Source of the DNA: [Ruminococcus] lactaris ATCC 29176
GTDB taxonomy: Bacteria; Bacillota; Clostridia; Lachnospirales; Lachnospiraceae
Direction of reading: 5' to 3'
Assembly: GCF_025152405.1 (NCBI RefSeq)
Contig: NZ_CP102292.1
Location: forward strand, 2,294,001-2,358,000
DNA length: 64,000 nt
The position numbers and the translations under genes were made by a program. A model generated the notes under the pieces. The model worked only from the letters and a program-made list of their open reading frames with translations, made no database searches and had not been told where the DNA came from. Shown in pieces: positions 42,686 through 54,358 of this stretch. Numbering within the stretch: the stretch's first letter is position 1; the number at the start of each line of letters is the position of its first letter.

Positions 42686-45600
42686 TTATTCTTCAGTCGT
42701 ATCTGCTTTTTCTGATACTTCCTCTGCGGCATCACTTTCTCCGGCTGTCTCTTCTGTATTTTCAAGATCAATCTCTTCGTTCAGATCCAGATCTGCATCT
42801 AAATCTTCCAGGCTGATCTCATCATCAAGATCCAGTTCATCTTCCATCTGAAGATCTGTATTTAATTTTACATCACGGTACTTCTTCATACCTGTTCCGG
42901 CAGGAATATGCTTACCGATGATAACGTTCTCCTTCAGACCTACAAGGTGGTCAACTTTACCCTTGATTGCTGCCTCTGTCAGAACCTTTGTTGTCTCCTG
43001 GAAAGAAGCGGCTGAAAGGAAGGATTCTGTAGCAAGAGATGCCTTGGTGATACCAAGCATGATCTGCTCACCGGTAGCCGGCTCTTTTCCTTCTGCAACA
43101 AGCTGCTCGTTGACTTCCTCGAATTCAAGGACGTCTACCATTGTTCCCGGCAGGAACTCTGTATCACCCTTCTCCTCGATTCGGATCTTCTTCAGCATCT
43201 GACGAACGATGACCTCGATATGCTTATCATTGATCTCAACACCCTGCAGACGGTATACACGCTGTACTTCCTGAAGCATGTAGTCCTGTGCTGCACGAAG
43301 GCCTTTGATCTTCAGGATGTCATGTGGATTTACACTACCTTCTGTAAGCTCATCTCCGGCACCGAGCATTGCTCCGTCCTGGATCTTAATACGAGATCCA
43401 TAAGGGATAAGGTAAGCTTTTGATTCGCCTGTCTCTTCATTTGTAACAATAACTTCACGCTTTTTCTTTGTATCACTGATCGTTGCACGTCCGGCAAACT
43501 CTGTGATGATTGCAAGTCCCTTCGGCTTTCTTGCCTCAAAAAGCTCCTCGACACGAGGAAGACCCTGAGTGATATCGTCTCCGGCAACTCCACCGTTATG
43601 GAATGTACGCATGGTAAGCTGTGTACCTGGCTCTCCGATGGACTGTGCTGCCATAATTCCGACTGCCTCACCAACCTGTACGGCTTCTCCTGTTGCCATG
43701 TTCGCACCATAACATCTGGAGCATACACCACTCTTACACTTACAGGTAAGGATTGTACGGATCTTAACCTGCTCAAGTGCATTTCCGTTCTCGTCAACGC
43801 CCTTCTTCATCACACGCTCAGCACGGCGTGGAGTAATCATATGGTTTGCCTTTACAATGACATTACCATCTTTATCTTTAATGTCTTCTGCAGAGAAACG
43901 TCCTGTAATACGTTCCTGAAGACTTTCGATCTCTTCATTTCCATCCATGAATGCAGATACATACATTCCCGGAATCGGCTGACCCGGTTTTACGCAGTCT
44001 GTATCGTGAATGATCAGTTCCTGTGATACGTCTACAAGACGTCTTGTCAGGTATCCTGAATCGGCTGTACGAAGAGCAGTATCTGCCATTCCCTTTCTGG
44101 CTCCGTGGGCAGACATGAAATACTCCAGTACGTCAAGACCTTCACGGAAGTTTGACTTGATAGGCAGCTCGATCGTACGACCGGTTGTATCAGCCATCAG
44201 TCCACGCATACCGGCAAGCTGCTTGATCTGCTTATCAGATCCACGGGCTCCTGAGTCTGCCATCATGAAGATATTATTATACTTATCAAGACCTGTCAGC
44301 AGTGCCTCTGTCAGCATATCATCGGTTGCTTTCCATGTCTCAACAACTTCTTTATAACGCTCTTCCTCTGTGATAAGACCACGCTTGTAGTTCTTTGTAA
44401 TACGGTCTACAGTTTCCTGAGCTTTTGCGATCATCTCAGGCTTCTGCGGTGGTACAGTCATATCGGAAATCGATACAGTCATTGCCGCTCTTGTAGAGAA
44501 CTTATATCCGATGGCTTTTACATCATCCAGTACTTCTGCAGTTGCTGTAGCCCCATGTGTATTGATTACTTTCTCAAGGATCTGCTTGAGCTGCTTCTTA
44601 CCAACATGGAAGTCGATCTCCATCTTCAGTTCATTTCCCTCAACCTCACGGTCTACGAAACCAAGATCCTGAGGAATGATCTCATTAAAGAGAAGACGTC
44701 CCAGTGTTGCATCAATAATTCCGGTCATCTCTTCTCCATTTGGAAGAGTCTTTGCCACACGCACCTTGATCTGTGAGTGCAGTGTGATATATCCATTCTC
44801 ATAAGCAAGAATTGCCTCGTTCACGCTCTTGAAGAACATGCCCTCGCCCTTTGATCCCGGTCTTAACTGAGTCAGATAGTAAATACCAAGTACCATATCC
44901 TGTGAAGGAACAGCTACCGGACCACCATCAGACGGCTTCAGCAGGTTGTTCGGTGAAAGGAGCAGGAAACGGCACTCTGCCTGTGCTTCCTGTGACAGTG
45001 GTACATGGACAGCCATCTGGTCTCCATCGAAGTCGGCATTGTAAGCCGTACATACCAGCGGATGAAGCTTGATCGCCTTACCTTCTACAAGGATCGGCTC
45101 AAATGCCTGGATACCAAGTCTGTGCAGTGTGGGGGCACGGTTCAGCATAACCGGATGCTCCTTGATCACATCTTCAAGCACATCCCATACCTCCGGCTGA
45201 AGTCTCTCAACCATCTTCTTTGCATTTTTAATATTATGTGCTGTTCCGTTTGCTACAAGTTCTTTCATAACAAATGGTTTGAACAGCTCGATTGCCATCT
45301 CTTTCGGCAGACCACACTGATAGATCTTCAGTTCCGGTCCAACGACGATAACAGAACGTCCTGAATAGTCAACACGCTTACCAAGCAGGTTCTGACGGAA
45401 ACGTCCGGACTTACCTTTCAGCATATCAGACAGAGACTTCAATGCTCTGTTACCAGGTCCTGTTACCGGGCGTCCACGACGGCCGTTGTCGATCAGTGCG
45501 TCAACAGCTTCCTGAAGCATACGCTTCTCGTTTCTTACGATAATGTCCGGTGCTCCCAGCTCAAGGAGTCTCTTCAGACGGTTATTTCTGTTGATGATCC

Positions 45601-46402
45601 TTCTGTACAGATCATTCAGGTCAGATGTAGCGAAACGTCCACCATCAAGCTGTACCATAGGACGCAGATCCGGTGGGATAACCGGGATTGCTGTAAGGAT
45701 CATCCACTCCGGTCTGTTGCCGGACTCGCGGAATGCTTCTACAACTTCCAGACGCTTTACGATTCTCGCACGTTTCTGTCCTGTCGCATTCTCCAGTCCT
45801 GCCTGAAGTTCTGCATATTCCTTCTCAAGGTCGATGGACTCAAGAAGTTCCTTAATGGATTCTGCACCCATCCCTACACGGAATGCATTTCTTCCATATT
45901 TTTCTTTTGCTTCCTGGTATTCTGCTTCAGAAAGCACCTGCTTGTAGGCAAGATTTGTCTCGCCTTTGTCAAGCACAATATAAGAAGCGAAATACAGGAC
46001 TCTCTCCAGAGTTCTCGGAGAGATATCAAGGATCAGACCCATACGGCTCGGGATGCCCTTGAAATACCAGATATGCGATACCGGTGCCGCCAGAGCGATA
46101 TGACCCATACGCTCACGGCGGACACTTGCCTTTGTTACCTCAACACCACAGCGGTCGCACACGACACCTTTATAACGGATCTTTTTGTACTTTCCACAGT
46201 GGCACTCCCAGTCTTTACTTGGTCCGAAGATTCTCTCACAGAAAAGTCCGTCTTTTTCCGGTTTCAGTGTTCTGTAGTTGATTGTCTCCGGCTTCGTAAC
46301 CTCACCTTTTGACCATTCCATGATCTTTTCAGGTGAAGCCAGGCCGATCTTTATCGCATCAAATGTTAACGGTTCGTATTGTTGTTCATTGTTATTTGGC
46401 AT
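42686..46402 (-). CDS. rpoC: RNA polymerase beta' subunit
   Basis: 1238 residues, complete. It forms the active centre with RpoB. N-terminal zinc knuckle ([20 protein letters not shown]), catalytic [12 protein letters not shown], the second zinc-binding [11 protein letters not shown] and the trigger-loop region [25 protein letters not shown]. The C-terminus is a long acidic tail (Glu/Asp-rich, last ~70 residues), unusual in length but normal in Clostridia. It follows rpoB by 18 bases. Confidence 0.98.
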   Translation of the reverse strand: MPNNNEQQYEPLTFDAIKIGLASPEKIMEWSKGEVTKPETINYRTLKPEKDGLFCERIFGPSKDWECHCGKYKKIRYKGVVCDRCGVEVTKASVRRERMGHIALAAPVSHIWYFKGIPSRMGLILDISPRTLERVLYFASYIVLDKGETNLAYKQVLSEAEYQEAKEKYGRNAFRVGMGAESIKELLESIDLEKEYAELQAGLENATGQKRARIVKRLEVVEAFRESGNRPEWMILTAIPVIPPDLRPMVQLDGGRFATSDLNDLYRRIINRNNRLKRLLELGAPDIIVRNEKRMLQEAVDALIDNGRRGRPVTGPGNRALKSLSDMLKGKSGRFRQNLLGKRVDYSGRSVIVVGPELKIYQCGLPKEMAIELFKPFVMKELVANGTAHNIKNAKKMVERLQPEVWDVLEDVIKEHPVMLNRAPTLHRLGIQAFEPILVEGKAIKLHPLVCTAYNADFDGDQMAVHVPLSQEAQAECRFLLLSPNNLLKPSDGGPVAVPSQDMVLGIYYLTQLRPGSKGEGMFFKSVNEAILAYENGYITLHSQIKVRVAKTLPNGEEMTGIIDATLGRLLFNEIIPQDLGFVDREVEGNELKMEIDFHVGKKQLKQILEKVINTHGATATAEVLDDVKAIGYKFSTRAAMTVSISDMTVPPQKPEMIAKAQETVDRITKNYKRGLITEEERYKEVVETWKATDDMLTEALLTGLDKYNNIFMMADSGARGSDKQIKQLAGMRGLMADTTGRTIELPIKSNFREGLDVLEYFMSAHGARKGMADTALRTADSGYLTRRLVDVSQELIIHDTDCVKPGQPIPGMYVSAFMDGNEEIESLQERITGRFSAEDIKDKDGNVIVKANHMITPRRAERVMKKGVDENGNALEQVKIRTILTCKCKSGVCSRCYGANMATGEAVQVGEAVGIMAAQSIGEPGTQLTMRTFHNGGVAGDDITQGLPRVEELFEARKPKGLAIITEFAGRATISDTKKKREVIVTNEETGESKAYLIPYGSRIKIQDGAMLGAGDELTEGSVNPHDILKIKGLRAAQDYMLQEVQRVYRLQGVEINDKHIEVIVRQMLKKIRIEEKGDTEFLPGTMVDVLEFEEVNEQLVAEGKEPATGEQIMLGITKASLATESFLSAASFQETTKVLTEAAIKGKVDHLVGLKENVIIGKHIPAGTGMKKYRDVKLNTDLQMEDELDLDDEISLEDLDADLDLNEEIDLENTEETAGESDAAEEVSEKADTTEE

Positions 46403-46420
46403 AAAAACGGCTCCTCCTTA

Positions 46421-49400
46421 TTATTCCTCACCCAGGTAGTCATCATCAAAACTTAAGTTCTCAAGATCGCTGTCGTCCGGGTCTTCCTCTTCCGGCTCTA
46501 CGTTCTCAAGTTCCTCACCAACAAATTCCTGCTCCGTAAATCCATGATCTCTGAACGATTCATTTTCATCACGGTATCTTCTGTCTCCCTCGATGATATG
46601 ACGCAGATCTGTCTCGCCATAATCAACACTCTCCATGATCTTGACCTCTGTATTGTCATCACGTAATACGCGGACATCCAGTGCAAGAGACTGAAGTTCT
46701 TTCAGGAGAACCTTGAAGGATTCAGGAACACCCGGTTCAGGAATATTTTCTCCTTTGATGATTGCCTCGTAAGTCTTCACACGTCCTACAACGTCGTCCG
46801 ACTTCACTGTCAGGATCTCCTGCAGTGTATAAGATGCACCATAAGCCTCCAATGCCCATACCTCCATCTCTCCGAAACGCTGTCCACCGAACTGGGCTTT
46901 TCCTCCCAGCGGCTGCTGCGTTACAAGAGAGTAAGGACCTGTAGAACGTGCATGGATCTTATCATCTACCAGGTGATGCAGCTTCAGGTAATGCATATGT
47001 CCAATCGTTACCGGACTGTCGAAGTACTCTCCGGTACGTCCGTCACGCAGACGAACCTTTCCGTCTCTTGAAAGCGGCACACCTTTCCAAAGCTCTCTGT
47101 GGGCTCTATTCTCTGAAAGGAACTGCAGTACTTCCGGACGAAGCTCCTCACCATGCTTCTTTTCAAACTCTTCCCATTCAAGGTTTACATAATCATTTGC
47201 CAGATCCAGTGTATCCATGATGTCATTCTCGTTCGCACCTGCGAATACAGGAGTTGATACATTGAATCCCAGTGCTTTTGCTGCAAGACTTAAGTGGATC
47301 TCCAGCACCTGTCCGATGTTCATACGTGAAGGCACACCCAGCGGGTTCAGCACGATGTCCAGCGGGCGTCCGTTCGGAAGGAACGGCATATCTTCTACAG
47401 GAAGGACACGGGAAACGACACCCTTGTTACCATGTCGTCCGGCCATCTTATCACCAACAGAAATCTTTCTCTTCTGTGCAATATAGATACGGACTGCCTG
47501 ATTTACTCCCGGAGACAGCTCATCACCATTCTCTCTGGTAAATACTTTGGCATCCACTACAATACCATATTCTCCATGAGGTACTTTCAGAGATGTATCT
47601 CTTACCTCACGTGCTTTCTCACCGAAGATTGCACGAAGCAGTCTCTCCTCGGCAGTCAGCTCTGTCTCTCCCTTTGGAGTTACCTTTCCGACAAGGATAT
47701 CTCCGGCACGTACCTCTGCACCGATACGGATAATTCCTCTTTCATCCAGATCTTTCAGTGCATCATCACCGACACCCGGAATATCTCTCGTGATCTCTTC
47801 AGGTCCGAGCTTTGTATCTCTTGCTTCTGCTTCATACTCTTCAATATGAACGGATGTATAAACATCTTCCTGAACCAGTCTTTCACTTAAAAGAACGGCA
47901 TCCTCGTAGTTATAACCTTCCCAGGTCATGAATCCGATCAACGGGTTCTTACCAAGAGCCATCTCTCCGCCGGATGTTGACGGTCCGTCAGCGATAACCT
48001 GTCCTGCTTCCACACGCTCACCCTTATCGACGATCGGTCTCTGGTTGTAGCAGTTACTCTGGTTACTTCTCTGGAATTTTGTCAGTTTGTATGTCTTCTT
48101 TGTTCCGTCATCATGGCGGATCGTGATGCTTGTGGATGTAGAACTTTCAACGACACCGGCCTGCTCTGCAACTTCAGCAACACCTGAGTCAACCGCAGAT
48201 TTCACTTCCATACCTGTTCCGACTACCGGAGCTTCTGTCGTAAGAAGCGGTACTGCCTGACGCTGCATGTTGGATCCCATCAATGCACGGTTCGCATCGT
48301 CATTCTGAAGGAACGGAATCAGTGCAGTAGCCACGGAGAACACCTGCTTAGGTGATACGTCCATATAATCAAATTTATTTCTTTCGTAATCCTGTGTCTC
48401 CTCACGGTAACGACCGGATACGTTCTTATTAATGAAATGGCCTTCTTCATCAAGAGGAGTATTTGCCTGTGCTACATGGTAATTATCCTCTTCATCAGCA
48501 GTCATGTATACAACTTCATCTGTAACGACCGGATTCATCGGGTCAGACTTGTCAACCTTACGGTATGGAGCCTCAATAAATCCATATTCATTGATTCTTG
48601 CGTAACATGCAAGAGAGTTGATCAGACCGATGTTAGGACCCTCAGGAGTCTCGATCGGACACATTCTTCCATAATGGGAGTAGTGAACGTCACGAACCTC
48701 GAATCCGGCACGGTCTCTGGAAAGTCCTCCAGGACCAAGTGCTGACAGACGTCTCTTATGAGTCAGCTCACCAAGCGGGTTGTTCTGATCCATGAACTGG
48801 GACAACTGGGAAGATCCAAAGAACTCTTTCACCGCTGCAGTTACCGGCTTGATATTGATCAGGGACTGTGGTGAAATACCATCCTGATCCTGCGTTGTCA
48901 TTCTTTCGCGGACAACTCTCTCCATTCTGGAAAGACCGATTCTGTACTGGTTCTGAAGAAGCTCTCCTACCGCACGGATACGTCTGTTACCCAGATGGTC
49001 GATATCATCATCATTACCCATGCCATACTCAAGATGCATATTGTAATTGATGGATGCAAGAATATCTTCTTTTGTAATGTGCTTCGGGATCAGGTCATGG
49101 AGATCTCTCTTGATCATCCTTTTCATCTCATCCACATCTCCTGCGGACTCTTCGATGATACCTGCAAGTACCGGGTAATAAACCTGCTCTGTCACTCCAA
49201 CCTCTGCCGGATCAATATCGACAACAGACTGAAGATCTACCATCAGATTTGATAATACTTTAATATTTCTGGATTCGTCTTCTCCCTCTACCCAGATATA
49301 CGGAGCTGCACTGTTCTGAATCATACCGGCAAGCTCACGGGTGATCTTTGTGCCTTTTTCCGCAACTACTTCACCTGTCACGGCACTGACCACATCTTCA

Positions 49401-50284
49401 GCGAGTACCTGACCTGTTACACGGTTCTTCAGGTTCAGTTTTTTATTGAATTTATAACGTCCGACCTTTGCGAGATCATAACGTCTCGGATCAAAGAACA
49501 TACTCGTGATCAGGCTCTCTGCACTGTCCACTGCAAGCGGCTCACCCGGACGGATCTTCTTATACAGCTCTAACAGACCTTCCTGATAACTCTCGGAAGT
49601 ATCCTTTGTGAAACTGGCAAGGATCTTTGGCTCTTCACCGAATAAATCGATGATCTCTGCATTGGTACCGATTCCAAGTGCACGGATCAGAACTGTGATC
49701 GGCACTTTTCTCGTACGGTCAACACGTACATAGAACACGTCATTGGAGTCTGTCTCATACTCAAGCCATGCACCACGGTTCGGAATCACGGTTGCGGAAT
49801 AAAGCTTTTTACCAAACTTATCATGTGCGATTCCATAGTAGATACCAGGGGAACGCACGAGCTGGCTGACGATAACTCGCTCTGCACCATTGATAACAAA
49901 TGTACCTGTCTTTGTCATCAGCGGAAGATCTCCCATAAAGATCTCATGCTCGTTGATCTCATCATTTTCCTTATTATAAAGCCTTACTCTGACCTTCAGA
50001 GGTGCCGCATAAGTTGCATCTCTCTCCTTACACTCATCGATCGTGTACTTTACATCATCTTCGCAGAGTGTAAAATCCACAAACTCCAGACTCAGATGAC
50101 CACTGTAGTCAGCGATCGGGGAAATATCGTCGAATACCTCTTTGAGGCCTTCATCCAGAAACCACTTGTAGGAATCCTTCTGAACTTCAATGAGGTTGGG
50201 CATCTCCAATACTTCTTCCTGCCTGGAATAGCTCATGCGGAAGCTTTTTCCGGTTTTGATGGGACGAATTCTGTTTTTCTCCAT
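46421..50284 (-). CDS. rpoB: RNA polymerase beta subunit
   Basis: 1287 residues from ATG 50284 ([20 protein letters not shown]); an upstream ATG at 50302 is less likely because GGAG stands between them. The rifampicin region reads [32 protein letters not shown], which is the wild-type, sensitive sequence. C-terminal acidic tail. A consensus-like promoter lies at 50429-50458 after the rplL terminator. Confidence 0.98.
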   Translation of the reverse strand: MEKNRIRPIKTGKSFRMSYSRQEEVLEMPNLIEVQKDSYKWFLDEGLKEVFDDISPIADYSGHLSLEFVDFTLCEDDVKYTIDECKERDATYAAPLKVRVRLYNKENDEINEHEIFMGDLPLMTKTGTFVINGAERVIVSQLVRSPGIYYGIAHDKFGKKLYSATVIPNRGAWLEYETDSNDVFYVRVDRTRKVPITVLIRALGIGTNAEIIDLFGEEPKILASFTKDTSESYQEGLLELYKKIRPGEPLAVDSAESLITSMFFDPRRYDLAKVGRYKFNKKLNLKNRVTGQVLAEDVVSAVTGEVVAEKGTKITRELAGMIQNSAAPYIWVEGEDESRNIKVLSNLMVDLQSVVDIDPAEVGVTEQVYYPVLAGIIEESAGDVDEMKRMIKRDLHDLIPKHITKEDILASINYNMHLEYGMGNDDDIDHLGNRRIRAVGELLQNQYRIGLSRMERVVRERMTTQDQDGISPQSLINIKPVTAAVKEFFGSSQLSQFMDQNNPLGELTHKRRLSALGPGGLSRDRAGFEVRDVHYSHYGRMCPIETPEGPNIGLINSLACYARINEYGFIEAPYRKVDKSDPMNPVVTDEVVYMTADEEDNYHVAQANTPLDEEGHFINKNVSGRYREETQDYERNKFDYMDVSPKQVFSVATALIPFLQNDDANRALMGSNMQRQAVPLLTTEAPVVGTGMEVKSAVDSGVAEVAEQAGVVESSTSTSITIRHDDGTKKTYKLTKFQRSNQSNCYNQRPIVDKGERVEAGQVIADGPSTSGGEMALGKNPLIGFMTWEGYNYEDAVLLSERLVQEDVYTSVHIEEYEAEARDTKLGPEEITRDIPGVGDDALKDLDERGIIRIGAEVRAGDILVGKVTPKGETELTAEERLLRAIFGEKAREVRDTSLKVPHGEYGIVVDAKVFTRENGDELSPGVNQAVRIYIAQKRKISVGDKMAGRHGNKGVVSRVLPVEDMPFLPNGRPLDIVLNPLGVPSRMNIGQVLEIHLSLAAKALGFNVSTPVFAGANENDIMDTLDLANDYVNLEWEEFEKKHGEELRPEVLQFLSENRAHRELWKGVPLSRDGKVRLRDGRTGEYFDSPVTIGHMHYLKLHHLVDDKIHARSTGPYSLVTQQPLGGKAQFGGQRFGEMEVWALEAYGASYTLQEILTVKSDDVVGRVKTYEAIIKGENIPEPGVPESFKVLLKELQSLALDVRVLRDDNTEVKIMESVDYGETDLRHIIEGDRRYRDENESFRDHGFTEQEFVGEELENVEPEEEDPDDSDLENLSFDDDYLGEE

Positions 50285-50557
50285 TGACGTTTCACTCCTC
50301 ATACATATATTGATTTTGCAGGCAATTATCTGCCTTTGTCGAGTTCCAGTATTTTATAAGCAGAAAGAGCCATGCGACAGTAAAAACCTGTACTATATGG
50401 CATACCTTTCCACAATAGCGCATTTTCTACTATATCACACAGCTCTTTTCATTGTCAACAAGATATTCATACTTTTTTACACTTTTTCTTGACTTTTTTC
50501 GACAGATATGATATCATGCCGATCTTTTTCAAATGATGAAAAGTATGGTTTTTAATC
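50285..50557. promoter_or_regulatory. rpoB upstream region with its own promoter
   Basis: Minus strand: TTGACA (50458-50453), 18-base spacer, TATAGT (50434-50429), 145 bases before rpoB. The rest (50459-50557) is AT-rich with no gene. Confidence 0.7.
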
Positions 50558-50592
50558 TAAAAGACCGCAGAAGCATTTTATCTTCTGCGGTC
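50558..50592 (-). terminator. Terminator between rplL and rpoB
   Basis: Minus strand: GACCGCAGAAG and CTTCTGCGGTC (arms 50582-50592 and 50563-50573), 8-base loop, followed by TTTT. It may be partial, as in E. coli, where it sets the ratio of ribosomal protein to polymerase. Confidence 0.82.
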
Positions 50593-50616
50593 CACTGCAT
50601 TCAGTTCCCGAAATAA

Positions 50617-50988
50617 TTATTTCAGAGTAACTTCTGCTCCCTGCTCCTCAAGTTTAGCCTTAAGTTCCTCAGCCTCTGCCTTAGAAACAGCTTCCTTGAT
50701 TACCTTCGGTGCTCCGTCAACAAGCTCTTTTGCTTCTTTCAGTCCAAGACCTGTTACTTCACGAACAACCTTGATAACTTTAACCTTAGAAGCTCCTGCA
50801 GATGTAAGCTCTACGTCGAACTCATCTTTCTCTGCTGCTCCAGCTCCGTCTGCTGCTGCTGCAACTACAACGCCTGCTGCTGCAGATACGCCGAATTCTT
50901 CTTCACATGCTTTTACAAGCTCGTTTAACTCTAATACTGATAACTCTTTGATCGCTTCGATCATTTCAGCTGTTGTCAATTTAGCCAT
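50617..50988 (-). CDS. rplL: 50S ribosomal protein L7/L12
   Basis: 123 residues, complete: helical N-domain ([13 protein letters not shown]-type), Ala-rich hinge ([17 protein letters not shown]) and the C-terminal domain [19 protein letters not shown] that recruits translation factors. 97 bases after rplJ. Confidence 0.97.
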   Translation of the reverse strand: MAKLTTAEMIEAIKELSVLELNELVKACEEEFGVSAAAGVVVAAAADGAGAAEKDEFDVELTSAGASKVKVIKVVREVTGLGLKEAKELVDGAPKVIKEAVSKAEAEELKAKLEEQGAEVTLK

Positions 50989-51085
50989 TTTAAATATCCT
51001 CCATATTTTCTTAATTTAATCTTTTTGATCTTAGTGAGCTTCCGCTCATCCTGCTGCCTGTCTCCAGTGCAGCTTTCCATGCAGA

Positions 51086-51628
51086 TTACTCTGCAGGTGT
51101 CTCTGCTGTCTCCTCGGCTGCTGCTTCCTCTGCAGGAGCGGCTTCTCCACCCTGCTCTGCGATCTGATTGATAACACGAGCAAAGTTTGTAATAGGTGAC
51201 TGCAGGCTTCCAAGCAACTTGGAAAGGAGTTCGTCTCTTGAAGGGATCTTAGCAAGTTCAGAGATTCCTGCAACATCATATGCTGTTCCTTCAACTACAC
51301 CGCCTTTAAGTTCAAGTGCCGGAGCATCCTGAGCAAATTTGTAAAGGATTCTTGCCGGTGCTGTAGCGTCATCTTTTGAGATTGCGATAGCACTAGGTCC
51401 TTCCAAACATCCATCAAGGGCTGCAAAATCAGTTCCCTCGAAAGCTCTCTTCATCATTGTATTCTTGTATACTTTATAAACTACACCTGCTTCTCTGAGC
51501 TGCTTACGAAGCTCTGTATCCTGAGCAACTGTAAGTCCACGGTGGTCAACAAGAACTACTGACTGGGCGTCTTTGATTTCTTCTGCGATCTGATCTACGA
51601 TCGGCTGCTTTAATTCAACTTTTGCCAC
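51086..51628 (-). CDS. rplJ: 50S ribosomal protein L10
   Basis: 180 residues from GTG 51628 (MAKVELKQPIVDQI, the family start); AAGGAGG lies ~11 bases upstream. L10 anchors L7/L12 on the stalk and binds its own leader (51660-51818) to repress translation. The C-terminal Ala/Glu tail is typical of Clostridia. Confidence 0.96.
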   Translation of the reverse strand: MAKVELKQPIVDQIAEEIKDAQSVVLVDHRGLTVAQDTELRKQLREAGVVYKVYKNTMMKRAFEGTDFAALDGCLEGPSAIAISKDDATAPARILYKFAQDAPALELKGGVVEGTAYDVAGISELAKIPSRDELLSKLLGSLQSPITNFARVINQIAEQGGEAAPAEEAAAEETAETPAE

Positions 51629-51659
51629 TTTTGGGTACACCTCCTTATTTTATTCGTGT

Positions 51660-51818
51660 ACTGCCAAAGTTCTCAGCAGAAATTCTGCTGAAACTTAAAA
51701 AGCTTTCGTATCCAAAGACACGAAAGCACATAAATTCATACAGATGTAAAAATTCATTCTTCCTCGGTAGGCGTTCACTACTTACGCTTTTCAGCACCTA
51801 CTGTCTTCGGCAGTTGCT
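51660..51818 (-). ncRNA. Ribosomal protein L10 leader
   Basis: Minus-strand RNA upstream of rplJ with the conserved GCCGAAGACAGTAGGTGC and CCTACCGAGGAAGAATG blocks that pair (GTAGG/CCTAC), then a second stem (GCTTTCGTGTC with ATACGAAAGC) and a third (CAGCAGAATTTCTGCTG). This matches the L10 leader family (RF00557), in which L10-L12 binding lowers expression. Confidence 0.85.
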
Positions 51819-51823
51819 AGTGT

Positions 51824-51852
51824 ATATTAACACATGGTTCCCTGGCTGTCAA
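51824..51852 (-). promoter_or_regulatory. Promoter of rplJ-rplL
   Basis: Minus strand: TTGACA (51852-51847), 17 bases, TAATAT (51829-51824), just before the L10 leader. Confidence 0.75.
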
Positions 51853-52089
51853 GCATTTTTTCTTGTTTTCTGTTATTTTTTGTTGTTTTCTTTTTGTTTT
51901 TCATGATGTTCCGCTATATTGTCCTTCCGTACAATATAGCAGGAGACAAGGATTCAGTGGAATATTCATTCTTCCATTTACCGGATAAGGAAACTATCTT
52001 TATCCGGGAGCAAAAAAGAGACTGTACGTCGGAGAATCTCCGGCATACAGCCTCTTTCTTATAAACTGTCTTTGAAGACCGTTATTTTA
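51853..52089. other. rplA-rplJ intergenic region with terminators
   Basis: It holds the rplA terminator (52014-52058) and a second hairpin, CCGGATAA with TTATCCGG (51981-52006). The rest is T-rich, with no gene. Confidence 0.65.
52014..52058 (-). terminator. Terminator after rplA
   Basis: Minus strand: AAAGAGGCTGTATGCCGGAG and CTCCGACGTACAGTCTCTTT pair over ~18 bp with mismatches, followed by TTTTTT. Confidence 0.82.
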
Positions 52090-52782
52090 TTATGCAAGCT
52101 TCATTGGATTAACCTTTACGCCAGGTCCCATTGTAGATGTAAGAGTTACACTCTTCAGGTACTGACCTTTAACGGCTGCAGGTCTTACTTTGTTGATTGC
52201 ATCGATAAGCGTCTGGAAGTTGTCCGCTAACTGCTCCTCTGTAAAGGATGCTTTTCCAACCGGAACGTGGATAATATTTGTCTTGTCCAATCTGTACTCA
52301 ATCTTACCAGCCTTGATATCGTTGATTGCTTTTGTAACGTCCATTGTTACTGTACCAGCCTTCGGGTTTGGCATAAGGCCCTTAGGTCCGAGTACACGTC
52401 CGAGACGTCCAACAACACCCATCATGTCCGGTGTAGCAACTACAACATCAAAGTCAAGCCATCCTTCATTCTGGATCTTCGGGATAAGCTCGTCTCCGCC
52501 TACAAAATCAGCTCCTGCTGCTTTTGCTTCTTCTGCCTTTGCATCCTTTGCGAATACAAGGATACGAACTTTCTTTCCTGTTCCGTGCGGAAGAACTACA
52601 GCACCACGGATCTGCTGATCTGCGTGACGTCCGTCACAACCTGTTCTGATATGAGCTTCGATTGTCTCATCAAATTTTGCTGTTGCTGATTTTTTAACTA
52701 ATGCTACTGCTTCTGCAGGATCATAGAGATTTCCTCTTTCGATCAGTTTCGCAGCTTCGATATATTTTTTTCCTCGTTTCAT
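52090..52782 (-). CDS. rplA: 50S ribosomal protein L1
   Basis: 230 residues, complete ([17 protein letters not shown] start; [47 protein letters not shown]). L1 forms the mobile ribosome stalk and in many bacteria represses its own rplK-rplA mRNA. It follows rplK by 181 bases, a spacer with notable structure (52792-52908). Confidence 0.97.
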   Translation of the reverse strand: MKRGKKYIEAAKLIERGNLYDPAEAVALVKKSATAKFDETIEAHIRTGCDGRHADQQIRGAVVLPHGTGKKVRILVFAKDAKAEEAKAAGADFVGGDELIPKIQNEGWLDFDVVVATPDMMGVVGRLGRVLGPKGLMPNPKAGTVTMDVTKAINDIKAGKIEYRLDKTNIIHVPVGKASFTEEQLADNFQTLIDAINKVRPAAVKGQYLKSVTLTSTMGPGVKVNPMKLA

Positions 52783-52791
52783 TTTATAATA

Positions 52792-52814
52792 ACCTCCTTG
52801 TGGTATTGGCGGGA
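52792..52814. repeat. 23-bp repeat at the rplA ribosome binding site, copy 1
   Basis: ACCTCCTTGTGGTATTGGCG (20 bases) plus GGA, identical to 53398-53420 before rplK. It includes the Shine-Dalgarno site of each gene and can pair with the nearby GTGGGAGGGG/CCTCCCAC stretch. Confidence 0.75.
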
Positions 52815-52853
52815 ACTTGCCCCTCCCACTTTACATGAATTTACTAAACAATC

Positions 52854-52908
52854 GATTCTTCAGCACTCTCTCCCCCGAGGACACCGGAAAAGGTCGGCTG
52901 GAAGAATC
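52854..52908. other. Long inverted repeat in the rplK-rplA spacer
   Basis: GATTCTTCAGC (52854-52864) pairs with GCTGGAAGAATC (52897-52908) with one bulge. The loop holds GGGGGAG-type sequence. A possible L1 binding or mRNA processing site. Confidence 0.5.
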
Positions 52909-52963
52909 CTGCAATAAGGTAGTTACATCTGATTCAATGCCCGCAGGCATCTTCTCCTGTATT

Positions 52964-53389
52964 CTACTCCTCTACAACTACACCCATGGAACGGCATGTT
53001 CCTGCGATCATGCTCTCAGCAGTCTCAAGAGATGCTGCGTTCAGGTCTGGCATCTTCAGTTCAGCGATTTCTTTAACCTGAGCTTTTGTGATTGTAGCTA
53101 CTTTTGTCTTGTTCGGTACACCTGAACCGGACTGGATCTTGCAGGCCTTCTTAATAAGAACTGCTGCCGGTGGTGTCTTTGTGATGAAGCTGAAGCTTCT
53201 GTCATTATAAACAGTGATCACTACAGGAATGATAAGATCTCCCTGATCTGCTGTTCTAGCATTAAACTGCTTTGTAAATTCAACGATATTTACACCGTGC
53301 TGTCCAAGTGCAGGACCAACCGGTGGTGCCGGAGTTGCCTTTCCAGCAGGAATCTGTAATTTGATATATCCTTCTACTTTTTTTGCCAT
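52964..53389 (-). CDS. rplK: 50S ribosomal protein L11
   Basis: 141 residues ([35 protein letters not shown]), complete. L11 forms the GTPase-associated centre base with 23S rRNA and is needed for stringent response sensing; [11 protein letters not shown] is conserved. Between nusG and rplA. Confidence 0.97.
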   Translation of the reverse strand: MAKKVEGYIKLQIPAGKATPAPPVGPALGQHGVNIVEFTKQFNARTADQGDLIIPVVITVYNDRSFSFITKTPPAAVLIKKACKIQSGSGVPNKTKVATITKAQVKEIAELKMPDLNAASLETAESMIAGTCRSMGVVVEE

Positions 53390-53397
53390 TTTAAATT

Positions 53398-53420
53398 ACC
53401 TCCTTGTGGTATTGGCGGGA
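53398..53420. repeat. 23-bp repeat at the rplK ribosome binding site, copy 2
   Basis: Identical to 52792-52814. The following CTTCC-ATCCCTCCCACG also resembles the sequence after copy 1. Confidence 0.75.
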
Positions 53421-53442
53421 CTTCCATCCCTCCCACGCAATT

Positions 53443-53961
53443 TTAATCCATTTTCTTCACTTCTGAAAATCCAAGTTCAACCGGAGTCTCTCGGCCAAAC
53501 AGTTCGACATTGATTGTCAGACTCTTCTTCTGTTCATTGATTGTCTGAACAGCTCCGACAGTCCCTTCCCATGCTCCGCTGAGAACGGTAACAACATCTC
53601 CGACTGCCAGATCCATGATCACATCTTCTTTGTTGATTCCAAGATTCTCCATCTCGCTCTCATCAAGCGGAACCGGCTTGGATCCAGGTCCGACAAAACC
53701 GGTAACACCTCTTGTATTTCTTACGACATACCAGGTGTCATCGTTCATGATCATATGGATCATCACATATCCCGGAAACATCTTTCTCTGCACTGCCTTT
53801 TCAACTCCGTTGCGGAGTTCTGTGACTTCCTCGAGAGGAACTCTGACTTCCAGAATCTGATCTTCCAGGTGACGATTCTCAATCGTCTTATCAATGTTCG
53901 CTTTTACTTTGTTCTCATACCCTGAATAGGTATGAACGACATACCATTTTGCCTCTGACAT
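53443..53961 (-). CDS. nusG: Transcription antitermination/pausing factor NusG
   Basis: 172 residues. N-terminal NGN domain (AKWYVVHTYSGYENKVKANI, RKMFPGYVMIHM, WYVVRNTRGVTGFVGP) and C-terminal KOW domain (GDVVTVLSGAWEGTVG). It links polymerase to ribosomes and Rho. 25 bases after secE, in the rpmG-secE-nusG-rplK-rplA operon. Confidence 0.97.
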   Translation of the reverse strand: MSEAKWYVVHTYSGYENKVKANIDKTIENRHLEDQILEVRVPLEEVTELRNGVEKAVQRKMFPGYVMIHMIMNDDTWYVVRNTRGVTGFVGPGSKPVPLDESEMENLGINKEDVIMDLAVGDVVTVLSGAWEGTVGAVQTINEQKKSLTINVELFGRETPVELGFSEVKKMD

Positions 53962-53986
53962 AAAATCACCTTTCTGCTGCGGTCAA

Positions 53987-54184
53987 CTATTTTACTAAAA
54001 AGTCAATTCCGTATTTCAGTGCTGCGTCGATTACTGCGATCAACGCTCCCAAAATTACGGAAACAGCAACAACTGCCGTCGTCTGCTTTGTAAGAGTGTT
54101 CTTGTCTGGCCAGATAACCTTCTTGAACTCCGCCTGAAGCCCTTTAAACCAGCTCTTTTTCTGAGTCTTCGTATTCTCACTCAT
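53987..54184 (-). CDS. secE: Preprotein translocase subunit SecE
   Basis: 65 residues from ATG 54184 (SENTKTQKKSWFKGLQAEFK), with AAAGGATG upstream. The amphipathic stretch FKKVIWPDK and the single membrane span TAVVAVSVILGALIAVIDAAL are typical. It clamps SecY in the membrane. 24 bases after rpmG. Confidence 0.94.
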   Translation of the reverse strand: MSENTKTQKKSWFKGLQAEFKKVIWPDKNTLTKQTTAVVAVSVILGALIAVIDAALKYGIDFLVK

Positions 54185-54208
54185 ATGTCCACATCCTTTC
54201 GACAACGA

Positions 54209-54358
54209 CTATTTTGTCTCTTTGTGCAGTGTGTGTGATTTGCAGAATCTGCAATACTTCTTGGTTTCCATACGATCCGGATGAGTCTTCTTATCCTTCG
54301 TCATGTTGTAGTTACGGTTCTTGCATTCCGTACACTCCAGAGTAATTCTTGTGCGCAC
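54209..54358 (-). CDS. rpmG: 50S ribosomal protein L33
   Basis: 49 residues, GTG start at 54358 (GAGGTGG upstream), stop 54209-54211. Sequence [20 protein letters not shown], then [20 protein letters not shown]. It has the two CxxC pairs (CTEC, CRFC) of zinc-binding L33. First gene of the secE-nusG operon. Confidence 0.95.
   Translation of the reverse strand: MRTRITLECTECKNRNYNMTKDKKTHPDRMETKKYCRFCKSHTLHKETK

Noticed and set aside
42918-50287. Many plus-strand frames of 60-150 codons opposite rpoC and rpoB
   Set aside because: They are shadows: high Cys/Ser content, no ribosome binding sites, and the minus-strand frames are clearly rpoB/rpoC.
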